From: Mycobacterium sp. SM1
Lineage (GTDB): Bacteria > Actinomycetota > Actinomycetes > Mycobacteriales > Mycobacteriaceae
Length of the DNA stretch: 64,000 nt
Reading direction: 5' to 3'
NCBI RefSeq assembly: GCF_018361265.1
Contig: NZ_JAFLNH010000003.1
Location: 694,501 to 758,500, forward strand
The first letter of the stretch is position 1, and each line of letters starts with the position of its first letter. The notes beneath the pieces were generated by a model. The model saw only the letters and a program-made list of their open reading frames with translations. It was not told the origin of the DNA and did not search any database. The position numbers and the translations under genes are program-made. Shown piece after piece: positions 50,030 through 59,267 of the stretch.

Positions 50030-50861
50030 CGAGCTACCGCTGGCAGCCAGCGTCAGCACACGTGCATCTTTAACCAGGACAGCCAAACCATTCAACGTGA
50101 CAGCTGTCCGTTCCAGGTTTAGTTGGCATATGCAAACTTACTGTATGCCAACATTATTCGGACTTATTCGAGTCAAACTGTCCAGATCAAGATGACACTT
50201 CCGTGAGGTTGCGTTCCGCAACGGGTTGGCTGGCTCGGCTACGCGCACCTGTTGCCCGGCACTGAAAATGACCATGACAGCGTCGCTTTCGGTAAGGACG
50301 AACAACTGGCGTTGGTGTGCATGCTGACGCGATGGTGTTCACGGTGACGCCGTGACGGCGGATGTTCGTGTTCATGCTGACGGGCGGAAGCCGGACGTGC
50401 GAGACCAGCGGGCCGGCGGCTAGACCGGGCTCCGAAGGGCTCAGCCCGGCAGAGCGAGAAGCCTCCCGCCGGTGTGGAGCCAGATGAGGGTCCACAGCGG
50501 TTGAGCGATGCCCAGCCCCTGGCGCGCCTACCAGGCCCCGGCGGCACGAACGGTGAGGGGCGTGCGCAGCGGGCTGTCGGTGCTGGCCAGCTGGTTGAGC
50601 CGTTCTCGACCGAGCCGCCCAGGGCTGGCGAGGATCACCATGACGCCGATCGGGCTGCGGCTCCCTCAATATCTTCGCCGCCAGTTCCTCGAACCGCCAC
50701 CCAGCTACGGAAACAACGCACCCCGAGGCAACCGCAGAACCCCGATTCTGTCGGAGCAGTCGCCTAAAACTAAAACGGAACCCGCCGCCGCTCATTTGCA
50801 CCGGAAACACGACGCCACCCTGCCACCGAGTTCACCGGAAACGTCGGCGGCGGCCCCTACC
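50030..50861. other. Region upstream of the DrmAB-like operon
   Basis: About 830 bp. Base composition drops near 50090-50190, then becomes GC-rich. Long frames exist on both strands but show no domain I can name. It should include the operon's promoter. The reading frame of the first operon gene stays open back to about 50508, so a longer N-terminus cannot be excluded. Confidence 0.45.
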
Positions 50862-51839
50862 GTGCTGGTAGAACGAGTGCGAACAGGGACGGTCCGTCAC
50901 GAGGTGATGCAGGTGCTACAGCAGACGGCCGAGCGGCCGGTGGGTTCGCTTCCGGCTGGCCTGCGTCACCTTTGTCGGCTGGCTGAGCAGCTGACCATCG
51001 TCGGCCCGGGCGCCGGCCGGAACCTGCGGGTGGTCGTCACGATCCCGACGTTGCGTCTCGCTGGCGTGGCGGCCACGCTCGGCTCCGCGCTCGCGCCCGT
51101 CGAGTGCCGTGACTGCGAGCATGCGAAGCTCGCGCCCGGCGTGCGTGTTGCCGGATGGGTCTCAGGGCGGCTCACGGACTCGCAGTTGGTCGCGGTGAGC
51201 GACAACGAGCTGATGTTTGGGGGGATCCGGCTGCGCGGAAACCGCGACAGCGTTCATCGGCTGCCTACGGGGTTCCCCCAGCGGCCGGACACGCGACTAC
51301 TCGATGACGTTCGGCAGGAGCTCGCAGAAGCGCTTGGTTGCGCGGAGGGCGTCGTCGGGCAACGGCTGTCGGCCGCCGCTGCCCACCCTGTCGTTGTCGC
51401 GGGCAGACCAGGCACGTTCCGCGCAGACGTCGACCTGCTGTCCGCGGCGAGTACCTCGCTGCACCTTCAGGGTCGGCTGTTCGCTGGGACGGACCTGCAC
51501 GACTGGTACCGATACCTGGTCCTGCTGATGGGTGCCATTCCCGACCGTGAGGACGTGCCGTGGGTAGCGACGCTGCGCCCGCGCCTGGTCATCATCACAG
51601 GCACGGCTGGGTGGCTCGCCAGCTCGCGACGTAACTGGCCAGACGTGCCGATGCTCGTGCTGTTCTCGCGGCGCTCGCCCGCTGCGGCCGACGCTGCTGC
51701 GCTGCTGAAGGCATCTGGATGGGCAGCGCCCGCTGCGCTGCCCGCCGCACTGCGCCCGCTGCTGCAGCCGACGGCGGGCCTGGGAGTGCTGTGCCTGACG
51801 GAGCCGGCGACAGCCGCCGTTGACGAGGACTTGTGGTGA
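50862..51839 (+). CDS. Unrecognised protein, first gene of DrmAB-like operon
   Basis: About 325 residues if GTG 50862 is the start; the frame is open upstream, so the start is uncertain. The N-terminal part is helical (HEVMQVLQQTAERPVG). The middle has beta strands (RNLRVVVTIPTLRLAGVAAT) and CRDCEH. The C-terminal third looks like an alpha/beta domain (LHDWYRYLVLLMGAIPD, RPRLVIITGTAGWLASSRR, MLVLFSRRSPAA). I see no Walker or nuclease motif. Its stop overlaps the next gene's GTG by four bases. DISARM class 2 systems place drmE immediately upstream of drmA, so this and the next gene may together do DrmE's job; this is inference. Confidence 0.75.
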   Translation: MLVERVRTGTVRHEVMQVLQQTAERPVGSLPAGLRHLCRLAEQLTIVGPGAGRNLRVVVTIPTLRLAGVAATLGSALAPVECRDCEHAKLAPGVRVAGWVSGRLTDSQLVAVSDNELMFGGIRLRGNRDSVHRLPTGFPQRPDTRLLDDVRQELAEALGCAEGVVGQRLSAAAAHPVVVAGRPGTFRADVDLLSAASTSLHLQGRLFAGTDLHDWYRYLVLLMGAIPDREDVPWVATLRPRLVIITGTAGWLASSRRNWPDVPMLVLFSRRSPAAADAAALLKASGWAAPAALPAALRPLLQPTAGLGVLCLTEPATAAVDEDLW

Positions 51840-53440
51840 GCACGCTGGCGGAGTGGTTCACGACGTGGCGAACCGCGCAACAGCCGTCGATCAGCGTTGC
51901 GCGCGTCCAGTGGCGGGAACTGGAGCGGGTTACGGCCGCCGCTGGCGCGCTGCGACCGTTCGTCGAGACGTCATCGATCGCGGCCAACGTTTTGACGGCG
52001 GTCTTCACGGCCCGGCGCGTGCTCACGGCGACGCCGTTGCCGCCGACTGACCCGCTCGCCGGTCTCACAGACTTGCTCGGCAGGGCGGAGCAGTTCTTGG
52101 CCGGGCGCCCGGACCACACGCTATGTGAGCCGTTGCGGCCGCTGCACGAAGCGTTGTGTGTGCTTAAGGCCTCGTCGTCACCGGTCGCCGCGCAGGTCGC
52201 AGAGATGTTGTGCGAGTACGGTGCAACCGCCGACGGCCGTCCCGAGGCGATCCTGGTCGTGCCGCGCCTGCAGTGGCTCGAGCCGGTACGCGGCTGGTTG
52301 GTCAGCGAAGGCCTCGACTGTGTGGACATCGCCTGCCCCGCAGAGCTACGAACGGCGCCGGTTAGGCATCGGGCGGCGGTTCTCGTCGGCCATCCGGCAA
52401 TGGCTTTCTACTCGGCGTTCAAAGCGCCCGAAGCGGTCCTGCGCGAAGTGGGCTGGCTGCTGACGGCGCCGGTCGCGCCCGAGGTGCGGCTCGTCGTTCC
52501 CGCCGACGCTCCACCGCTGCGCACCGAGGACCTGTGGTTGCTGCCGGCTGGAGCCCAGCCCGGGCTGGCGCTGCACGACGACGGGCCGCAGGCCAGGGAA
52601 CCGGCCACCCACGACTGGCTGCATGGGCTCAACGCAACGCAGGCGGTGCGACGGACCCCACGCCCCGCCGGCACCCCCACCGAGGATGACATACGGGCGG
52701 TTGAGGTGCAGATGGCGTCGGGGCACGCCGTGTTTTTCGATCCGCAACTCGGGCCCCGGCCGCACGTGGTGGCCGTCGACGACGACACCGGCGCGGTGGC
52801 GTTGCCCGCCGTGCCGCTGACGGCCGTGACGAGGGGCGTGATGCTCGCCGTGCGCGTTGGTGCTGCGCCGCATGCCCAGGTGGTGGCGCGGGCCGACGCG
52901 TGGCTCAAGCGGCGGCGGGGCTGGTCGACAGATCACATCGCCGAAGTCCGGGGCCACGCCGCGAGCCTGAAGACGGCGTTGCGGGAGGCGCTCGCGGCGC
53001 GCGGGCATGCAGCGCTGCGGCAGGAGCTGACCCAAACCCTCAGCGACGACTACGCGCGGGCGCTTTTGCACAACCCGTTAGACGAGTCGTACATCGCCCC
53101 GCGCCGGTCCGGGTTTGAGGCTCTGGTCCGGGCAATAGGCGCGCCTGAGCTTCTAGGCAAGTTCGATGACCTGGCGACGGTGCGTATCGCGCACCAGCAG
53201 GCCGGGGAGGAGATCCGCCGGCAGCTTCTTGAGCTGCTCGACGACCGCGCGTGGGTGGCCGACGTCGATGAGGACGGCTGGACGGTGCTGCACGCTGGCG
53301 AGCTGGGGTCGCTGCTGCTCGCGGTGGTGACGGCACGGCTCGACGAGCCCGTGACGGTTCCGCGCATGTGGCTGGGCGCCGCGATCGACGAGGCGGGCCG
53401 GCGCGTCACCGCGCTCACGGAAAGGGAGGGGCGGTCATGA
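51836..53440 (+). CDS. Unrecognised protein, second gene of DrmAB-like operon
   Basis: 534 residues from GTG 51836 (GTGA overlap with the previous stop); GTG 51833 is an alternative. N-terminal helical region (LAEWFTTWRTAQQPSISVAR), then an alpha/beta part (AILVVPRLQWLEPVRGWLVS, RAAVLVGHPAMAFYSAFKAP, EVRLVVPADAPPLRTEDLW). The C-terminal half is helical and charged (HAASLKTALREALAARGHAA, EEIRRQLLELLDDRAW). It could have an inactive RecA-like fold, but no ATP-binding motif is seen. The stop overlaps the helicase ATG (ATGA), so the order and stoichiometry look deliberate. Function unknown; candidate DrmE counterpart or a new subunit. Confidence 0.85.
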   Translation: MSTLAEWFTTWRTAQQPSISVARVQWRELERVTAAAGALRPFVETSSIAANVLTAVFTARRVLTATPLPPTDPLAGLTDLLGRAEQFLAGRPDHTLCEPLRPLHEALCVLKASSSPVAAQVAEMLCEYGATADGRPEAILVVPRLQWLEPVRGWLVSEGLDCVDIACPAELRTAPVRHRAAVLVGHPAMAFYSAFKAPEAVLREVGWLLTAPVAPEVRLVVPADAPPLRTEDLWLLPAGAQPGLALHDDGPQAREPATHDWLHGLNATQAVRRTPRPAGTPTEDDIRAVEVQMASGHAVFFDPQLGPRPHVVAVDDDTGAVALPAVPLTAVTRGVMLAVRVGAAPHAQVVARADAWLKRRRGWSTDHIAEVRGHAASLKTALREALAARGHAALRQELTQTLSDDYARALLHNPLDESYIAPRRSGFEALVRAIGAPELLGKFDDLATVRIAHQQAGEEIRRQLLELLDDRAWVADVDEDGWTVLHAGELGSLLLAVVTARLDEPVTVPRMWLGAAIDEAGRRVTALTEREGRS

Positions 53441-56400
53441 CCCCGCAGGAGACACGCGATCTCATCATCGACGCCGTCCGGCGGGACCTGCTCGGCCCGC
53501 TCGCCGATGCCGACGGCACCTACCCAGGCGCCGCGCCTGTCCGGCTGGGGCGCGGACAGGACATCGAGCGGAAGAGCGACCTGAGCCGTTTGTTCGTCGC
53601 CGACGACGGCGCCGAGATCCTCGTCGAGCCGCCGACGGCGCGCTACATCGTCGGGGCTCTGTACCCGCCGCTGCGTCCGGACGACGAGCGTGACCTCGAC
53701 GCCGAGCAAGCACCGACGGTGCCCACCGCGGGCGACGCCGGTGACGACGCTGCCGAGGTGGCGCCGCGGCCGGCGAAGCCCGCACCAGACGACGCCGGCG
53801 CGGACGCCAGCGCTGATGAAGCCGCATTAGAGGACGCCCCGCGGGACCGCCCCGGACGGCCGTCGTCGTTCGGGCTCTCTTTTGTTGTCACCGAGGAGAC
53901 GGTGACGTTGACGCTGCACGTGGACGGCGCGCGGTATGAGCCTTTCCCGTTCAGCTTCATGGGCGCGCCGCGCACCGGATGGCACCGAGTACCGGTGAAC
54001 GCCGAGGTGACGGTGTCACTGCCCGGCGATGGCGCGCCGTTCAGATCTGGGGACCCGGTCGTCGTCGAGCCGCTGCGCCTCGAGGTGGGTGTGCACGCGC
54101 GGGCCGCGACCGATGGACAGCGGATTGTCACCTGCTACCTGTGGAACCGGACTCCGGCGAATCGACCGCAGCTGTCCGAACGGGTGTTGTTCTCGGCGCG
54201 GCTCACCGCGGTGATGCCGGCGGCGCAGCTCGCGAACTACCGAGACCGCGACACCGACATGACACAGGAGGCGGCGAGCTTGCGCCTGCTGTACGCCGAC
54301 GCGCCGGTGCGCGCTGTCGGGCATGGCGTCGACGCCGCCGTGACGACCTGCGGCGATCTCGCTTTGGTGCGCACGGAGTCGCTGCCGGTCGCCGAGGTGA
54401 ACGGCACCACACCGGACGTCGGCGACGCGGCCGGCTCGCTCGCGGTTGACATGGATGCGCTCGGCCGGTGGGACCTGGATGCGGTTGCGACCGTTGAGCG
54501 GATGATCACCAGCTACCGCGAGTGGATCAGAAACCTGGCGCAGGCCGCAACGAAGCTGACCGGGTCGGCGCGCAAGACCGCCGAGGCGCACGTGGAGGCC
54601 TGTGAGGCGTTCGCGGACGACGTCGCCGCCGGCTGGGCGCTGGCGGCGACGGGGCCGGTGCACGAGTGCCTGCGTTGGACGTCAGAGGCGATGGCGCAGC
54701 AGCGGCGCAGCTACGCCGCGAAGACCCGTGCAGTGAGCGTGACTGACGGGGTTGTCACGGTCGCCGGCGTCGAGCCGGCAAGCACCGGCCGCGCCCAGTG
54801 GCGGCCGTTCCAGCTGGCGTTCCTGCTAGCGAACCTCGCACCAGTCATTGACCCGGAGCATCGTCGACACGGCGTAGTCGATGTCATCTGGATGCCCACG
54901 GGTGGCGGCAAGACCGAGGCCTACCTGGCGCTGGCAGCCTTCACGATGCTCTTCCGACGCCGCACGGAGCCCACCGCCGGTGGCACAGCGGTGATCATGC
55001 GCTACACGCTGCGCCTGCTCACCGCACAGCAATTGCAGCGCGCCGCGTCGCTGCTGTGCGCACTGGAGACGCTCCGTGTCGCGAACCGAGAGGTGCTCGG
55101 CGAAGAGCGGTTCTCCATCGGGGCGTGGCTTGGCCGGGCCAGCACACCCAACTCGCGCAAGGACGCGCTGCGCGAGCTTCGCCGTCTCGCCGACCGGCGA
55201 CGCGGTGCAACGCGGCCGTTCCTGCTGTCCCGCTGCCCGGCCTGCGCGGCTAAGCTCGGCGACGTCGTCGACGGGCGGGTGCTCGGCTTCGGCGTCCAGT
55301 CGACCTCCCGCGGCGACCGCATGCAGGCGTCGTGCCCAAACCCCGCGTGCGCGTTCCACCGCGACCGCACGCCGCAGGGACTGCCGGTCTACGAGGTGGA
55401 CGAGGATATCTACGCGAAGCCGCCGACGTTCCTCGTCGCGACCGTCGACAAGTTCGCCCAGCTCGCGTGGAACGACCGCGCCCGTGTCCTGTTCGGTCTG
55501 GGCCGCAACGGGTCGCGGGAACGGCCCGCACCAGCGCTGGTCATCCAAGACGAGCTGCACCTGATCTCCGGGCCGCTGGGCAGCCTCGTCGGGCTGTACG
55601 AGTCCGCGATCGACCAGCTGTGTCGGCACGACGGCGGCTGCTCACCGCACGTCGTTGCCGCGACCGCCACCACGCGCGCGTACGCGCAGCAGGCGGCCGT
55701 GCTGTACGCGTGTCCCGCCGAGCAGGTGCGCCTCGTGCCACCCCCGGGCCTGACCGTCGACGACAGCTTCTTCGCGCAGGCCGACACGACGAGCCCACCG
55801 CGGACCTTCCTGGGCGTGTGCGCCACCGGCACCGGAAAGTTCGCGCACACGCAGATGCGCGTGCTGGCGAGCCTGGCGCACGCCGCATCCGCGCTCGAGC
55901 AGCAGGGTGCACCGGTTGACCCGTACTGGACCAACGTTGTGTTCTTCGGGGCGCTTCGCGACCTCGGGCAGGCCAAAGCGCTCATCTCGACCGCCTACCG
56001 CGGCTACGCGTGGGGTCTCGTCCGCGCCACCGGCATTCGCACCGGCGCACCCCGCAGCGACGGAGACCGCCACACCATCCGGTCTCTTGTCGACGTGGAG
56101 CTGACCAGCGCATCGAGCAACGCCGCGAGCGAGGCCCTGGAACAACTTGCTCGCCACCGGGGCGAACCGGGAGCTATTGACCTCGGGCTCGCGACGAGTG
56201 TCATCGAGGTCGGCGTCGACGTCGACCGGCTCGGCCTGCTCACCATCGTGCGCCAGCCCAAGACCGCCGCGCAGTACATACAGGTCGCCGGCCGCGTGGG
56301 CCGTGACCCGGGCAAGGGGCCGGGCCTCGTCGTTGTCCTACTCAACCCGCTGAACACCCGCGACGTGAGCCACTACGAACGGTTCACATCGGTGCACCAG

Positions 56401-56913
56401 CGCCTGTATGCCGCGGTGGAACCGGCGAGCGTCACCCCGTTCACAGACGCCGCGCTCAGCCGCGGGCTGCGCGGCGCGCTCGCGTCGATCGTCCGGCAGG
56501 TTCGCACGCAGGGCGTCGACCGCGTCCTGGCCGATGATGTTGCGCTGGTCCGCGCCGCCGCACAAGGCATCAGCACACGCGCCACCCAACTCGCCAGCCC
56601 CGACGCGGGGGCCCGCGTCGAGGCGCTGTCCGACGCCGCGCTTAACGAAGTGCAGACCGCCGTCGACCAGCAGCTCGGCTGGGGTGTGGCCGGACGGTCC
56701 GGGGTGCAGTTCCTGCGACCCTTGGAGGACCCGGCGCCCGCAGAGACCGCGAGCTGGCCGGTGCTGACGTCGTTGCGCAGCGTCGACGCCGACGCGACCC
56801 TACGCATCGACGAAAACTGGCTGCCCGCCCGCGCCGCCGCGGTCGCGGACAAGGAGCCGGTGGCCGCAGCCGGCGAAATGCCCACCGCGGCCGACGATGA
56901 GGACGCCTGGTGA
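53437..56913 (+). CDS. drmA: DrmA-like DISARM helicase
   Basis: 1158 residues from ATG 53437, after GGGAGGGG. The N-terminus (MTPQETRDLIIDAVRRDLLG) and total length fit DrmA. An acidic, Ala/Pro-rich low-complexity segment lies at about residues 88-140. Superfamily 2 helicase motifs: Walker A WMPTGGGKTEAYLALA (about residue 487), DEAD-type box VIQDELHLISGPLGSLVG (about 703), ATATTRAY (motif III), SVIEVGVDVDRLGLL and QVAGRVGRDPGKGPGLVV (motif VI, about 950). A zinc-ribbon-like insert with CPAC and CPNPAC is at about 600-640. DrmA with DrmB forms the DNA-binding core of DISARM. The stop overlaps drmB by four bases. Confidence 0.88.
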   Translation: MTPQETRDLIIDAVRRDLLGPLADADGTYPGAAPVRLGRGQDIERKSDLSRLFVADDGAEILVEPPTARYIVGALYPPLRPDDERDLDAEQAPTVPTAGDAGDDAAEVAPRPAKPAPDDAGADASADEAALEDAPRDRPGRPSSFGLSFVVTEETVTLTLHVDGARYEPFPFSFMGAPRTGWHRVPVNAEVTVSLPGDGAPFRSGDPVVVEPLRLEVGVHARAATDGQRIVTCYLWNRTPANRPQLSERVLFSARLTAVMPAAQLANYRDRDTDMTQEAASLRLLYADAPVRAVGHGVDAAVTTCGDLALVRTESLPVAEVNGTTPDVGDAAGSLAVDMDALGRWDLDAVATVERMITSYREWIRNLAQAATKLTGSARKTAEAHVEACEAFADDVAAGWALAATGPVHECLRWTSEAMAQQRRSYAAKTRAVSVTDGVVTVAGVEPASTGRAQWRPFQLAFLLANLAPVIDPEHRRHGVVDVIWMPTGGGKTEAYLALAAFTMLFRRRTEPTAGGTAVIMRYTLRLLTAQQLQRAASLLCALETLRVANREVLGEERFSIGAWLGRASTPNSRKDALRELRRLADRRRGATRPFLLSRCPACAAKLGDVVDGRVLGFGVQSTSRGDRMQASCPNPACAFHRDRTPQGLPVYEVDEDIYAKPPTFLVATVDKFAQLAWNDRARVLFGLGRNGSRERPAPALVIQDELHLISGPLGSLVGLYESAIDQLCRHDGGCSPHVVAATATTRAYAQQAAVLYACPAEQVRLVPPPGLTVDDSFFAQADTTSPPRTFLGVCATGTGKFAHTQMRVLASLAHAASALEQQGAPVDPYWTNVVFFGALRDLGQAKALISTAYRGYAWGLVRATGIRTGAPRSDGDRHTIRSLVDVELTSASSNAASEALEQLARHRGEPGAIDLGLATSVIEVGVDVDRLGLLTIVRQPKTAAQYIQVAGRVGRDPGKGPGLVVVLLNPLNTRDVSHYERFTSVHQRLYAAVEPASVTPFTDAALSRGLRGALASIVRQVRTQGVDRVLADDVALVRAAAQGISTRATQLASPDAGARVEALSDAALNEVQTAVDQQLGWGVAGRSGVQFLRPLEDPAPAETASWPVLTSLRSVDADATLRIDENWLPARAAAVADKEPVAAAGEMPTAADDEDAW

Positions 56914-58703
56914 GCCGCTCCCTGTTCGTCACCCCCGTGCGCCGCGCTCACCTGATAGCGCCGTTCGGTCCCGGGTCGCTGCTGCTCACCCGCAACCGCG
57001 TCAGTGCAGTCGTGTGCGCGCCGGCGACCTGGCTGCGATCGTTGCCGGAGCGCCCGCCCGGCTCGGTGCCGGTCCTCGAGGAGCTCACCATCACCGACCG
57101 GCACCTGCAGGCGGCGACCGGCGTCGAACGGTTTGTGATGCCGTGGCCGGCCGGTGACAACCCCTCGCGTGACACCGACTGGATCGTGCCCGCGGTGCGC
57201 TTCCCGCTCACCGAAGCGTGCAGCAACCCACAATGCCAGCGGCTCGTCCGGCGCGACCCGGCGGACGCGAGCGAAGGCCGCTGCGACGCCTGCAAGTCAC
57301 CGAAAGCGAAGCGCGGCAGGTGGCCGACGTTCCAGACCGCGCTCGTTCTGGCGTGTCCTGCTGGCCACCTCGACGACGTGGACTGGGCCGCGTGGCTGCA
57401 CGACCAGGACGGGCCGGCCTGCCCGCAGCACGACGTCCGGTACCGCGTATCCGCAGCCGCCGACCGTCCGGTGCTGACGTGCAACGGCTGCAGCCGACGG
57501 GTGCAGTTCGACCCCACCGTCGACTTCCCGTGCACCGGGGCGCGCCCCTGGCTCCCACATGCCGGAGCCGAGGCCTGCACGGGCCGGGCGAGACCGATCG
57601 AACGGACCTCGACGACCGCGTACTACGCCTGGCAGATGTCCAGTCTCACCATCCCCGTCGCCGGCGCCGACAACCCGGCGCTGCTGCACGCGCTCACCGA
57701 CAACGCGACCCTGCGCACCCTGCGTCGGCTCACCCGCACCCCGGAAATCGTCAGCAACATCACCGCGGTGGCAACCCGGCTCGGCATCCGCACCAACGAT
57801 GAGGAGGTCACCCGCCACCTTGACGCGCTTGAGCAAGACCAGGTCGTCGGTCCAAGCCGCGCGGCCGAGTTGACCGCGCTGCTGTCCGCGGACCACCCCA
57901 GGCGCCCTACCGGCGCGCTGCCCGACCTGGTTGTGGAGCCCCAGGACATCGAGAAGTACCGCGGCAGCTCCCTCGGTCGGATGCTGTCTGCCGTCAGCCT
58001 CGTCCCCCGGCTCCGGGAGACCCGCGTCCTGGCCGGATTCAGGCGCATCGAACCCTCGCCGCCGGATCCGCGGGCCGGGTACGCCCAACTGTGGGGCAAG
58101 CCGCGTCCGGCGGCGTTCGCGGAGCAGTCCAACGACGACTGGCTTCCCGGCGACCAGGTCTTCGGCGAAGGCCTGTTGTTCATGCTCGACCCGGCCGAGG
58201 TTGACGCGTGGGCCGCGCGGGTTCGCACGGACGAGCGGATTGTGAACGCCGCACGGCCCGCGCTCACGCAAAACGAACCCGCGCAACCGTTGCCCTGGCT
58301 GCTCGCGCACACGCTCGCGCACCTCGTCATGCGCGCCGCGGCACCATATGCGGGATACCCGTTGCCGGCACTGCGGGAGCGAATCTTCGCCGTCGACAAC
58401 CGAACCGCGTTCCTGATCTACACCGCGGCCGGCGACGTACATGGAACCTTGGGTGGTCTCGTCGAGCTCGGCCACCCGCAGCGCCTCGGCGAGATCCTCG
58501 AAGCCGCCGCCGCCGCCGCGGCCTGGTGCGCCACCGACCCCGTCTGCGGAGAGGACGCGCCGGGACCGCCCGGCCGCGGATCCACCCCGGGCGCCTGCCA
58601 CCATTGCCTGCTGGTTCCCGAGACCTGCTGCGAGGCGTTCAACCACGGGCTGGACCGCGCCGTCCTCAACGGGCACGGCACCGCGCGCGGCTTCCTTGGG
58701 TAA
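56910..58703 (+). CDS. drmB: DrmB-like DUF1998 protein
   Basis: 597 residues from GTG 56910 (4-bp overlap with the helicase gene). The N-terminus (VTPVRRAHLIAPFGPGSLLL) is typical of DrmB. Several Cys pairs suggest zinc sites: CSNPQC with CDAC, CPAGH, CNGC. The C-terminal DUF1998 part has LPWLLAHTLAHLVMRAAAPY, LIYTAAGDVHGTLGGLVELG and a Cys-rich end GACHHCLLVPETCCEAFNHG. DrmB partners the DrmA helicase in DISARM, where the DrmAB complex recognises incoming DNA. No methyltransferase (drmMI/drmMII) or PLD nuclease (drmC) gene follows in the window. Confidence 0.88.
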   Translation: MSRSLFVTPVRRAHLIAPFGPGSLLLTRNRVSAVVCAPATWLRSLPERPPGSVPVLEELTITDRHLQAATGVERFVMPWPAGDNPSRDTDWIVPAVRFPLTEACSNPQCQRLVRRDPADASEGRCDACKSPKAKRGRWPTFQTALVLACPAGHLDDVDWAAWLHDQDGPACPQHDVRYRVSAAADRPVLTCNGCSRRVQFDPTVDFPCTGARPWLPHAGAEACTGRARPIERTSTTAYYAWQMSSLTIPVAGADNPALLHALTDNATLRTLRRLTRTPEIVSNITAVATRLGIRTNDEEVTRHLDALEQDQVVGPSRAAELTALLSADHPRRPTGALPDLVVEPQDIEKYRGSSLGRMLSAVSLVPRLRETRVLAGFRRIEPSPPDPRAGYAQLWGKPRPAAFAEQSNDDWLPGDQVFGEGLLFMLDPAEVDAWAARVRTDERIVNAARPALTQNEPAQPLPWLLAHTLAHLVMRAAAPYAGYPLPALRERIFAVDNRTAFLIYTAAGDVHGTLGGLVELGHPQRLGEILEAAAAAAAWCATDPVCGEDAPGPPGRGSTPGACHHCLLVPETCCEAFNHGLDRAVLNGHGTARGFLG

Positions 58704-59267
58704 GACGCCCGCGGGTCGGCTGACGTCACCGTGCCGGCTGCGCGGCCGCCGGGTCTGCGCGACCTGAGGCGTCACCAGCCGACCGCTCGGGCGCCATGGG
58801 TTGCGAAAACGACGTCCAAGTGCGTTTGGGCTCACCTCCTACACGAGGTCAGGCACCAGCGTGGTCTATCACGTGATCGCCGCGGAAGGGGCCAAATCGT
58901 GTTGGTGACAAACGGTTTCGAATCTGATCTGCGCTAGCGGATCCCCCCTCGGCTGGCCACCCGTCACAATGACGACCGAACCCACACTGGGCAGCCTCGG
59001 TTTCTCGACGGACCCTGCTCGTGTTCACCATGACGCCACACACGACCCGACTGCTCGTCCTCACCAAGCGTGACGCGGCGATCCCCAAGCTGAGCGCCGC
59101 TCAACAGCACCCGAGTACGGTGATCGTTCTCCCGTGCAGCTTACGGATCAGCCCGCGCGACGTCGTCCCGAGGAACCGATCCCGCCACTGTGCTTATCAC
59201 CGCGCCAACAAGATCCGGCATCAACGCGGCGTCCGGAGGCGAATCGAGGCCTACCCAAGGCGTACCG
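58704..59267. other. Gap after the DrmAB-like operon
   Basis: About 565 bp. Short frames are open but show no recognisable protein. No methylase or nuclease remnant was found here. Confidence 0.45.

Noticed and set aside
50187..50810. 207-residue - strand frame upstream of the DrmAB-like operon
   Set aside because: Composition is Arg/Pro/Ala-rich, as expected for an antisense shadow in high-GC DNA; no domain and no plausible start context.
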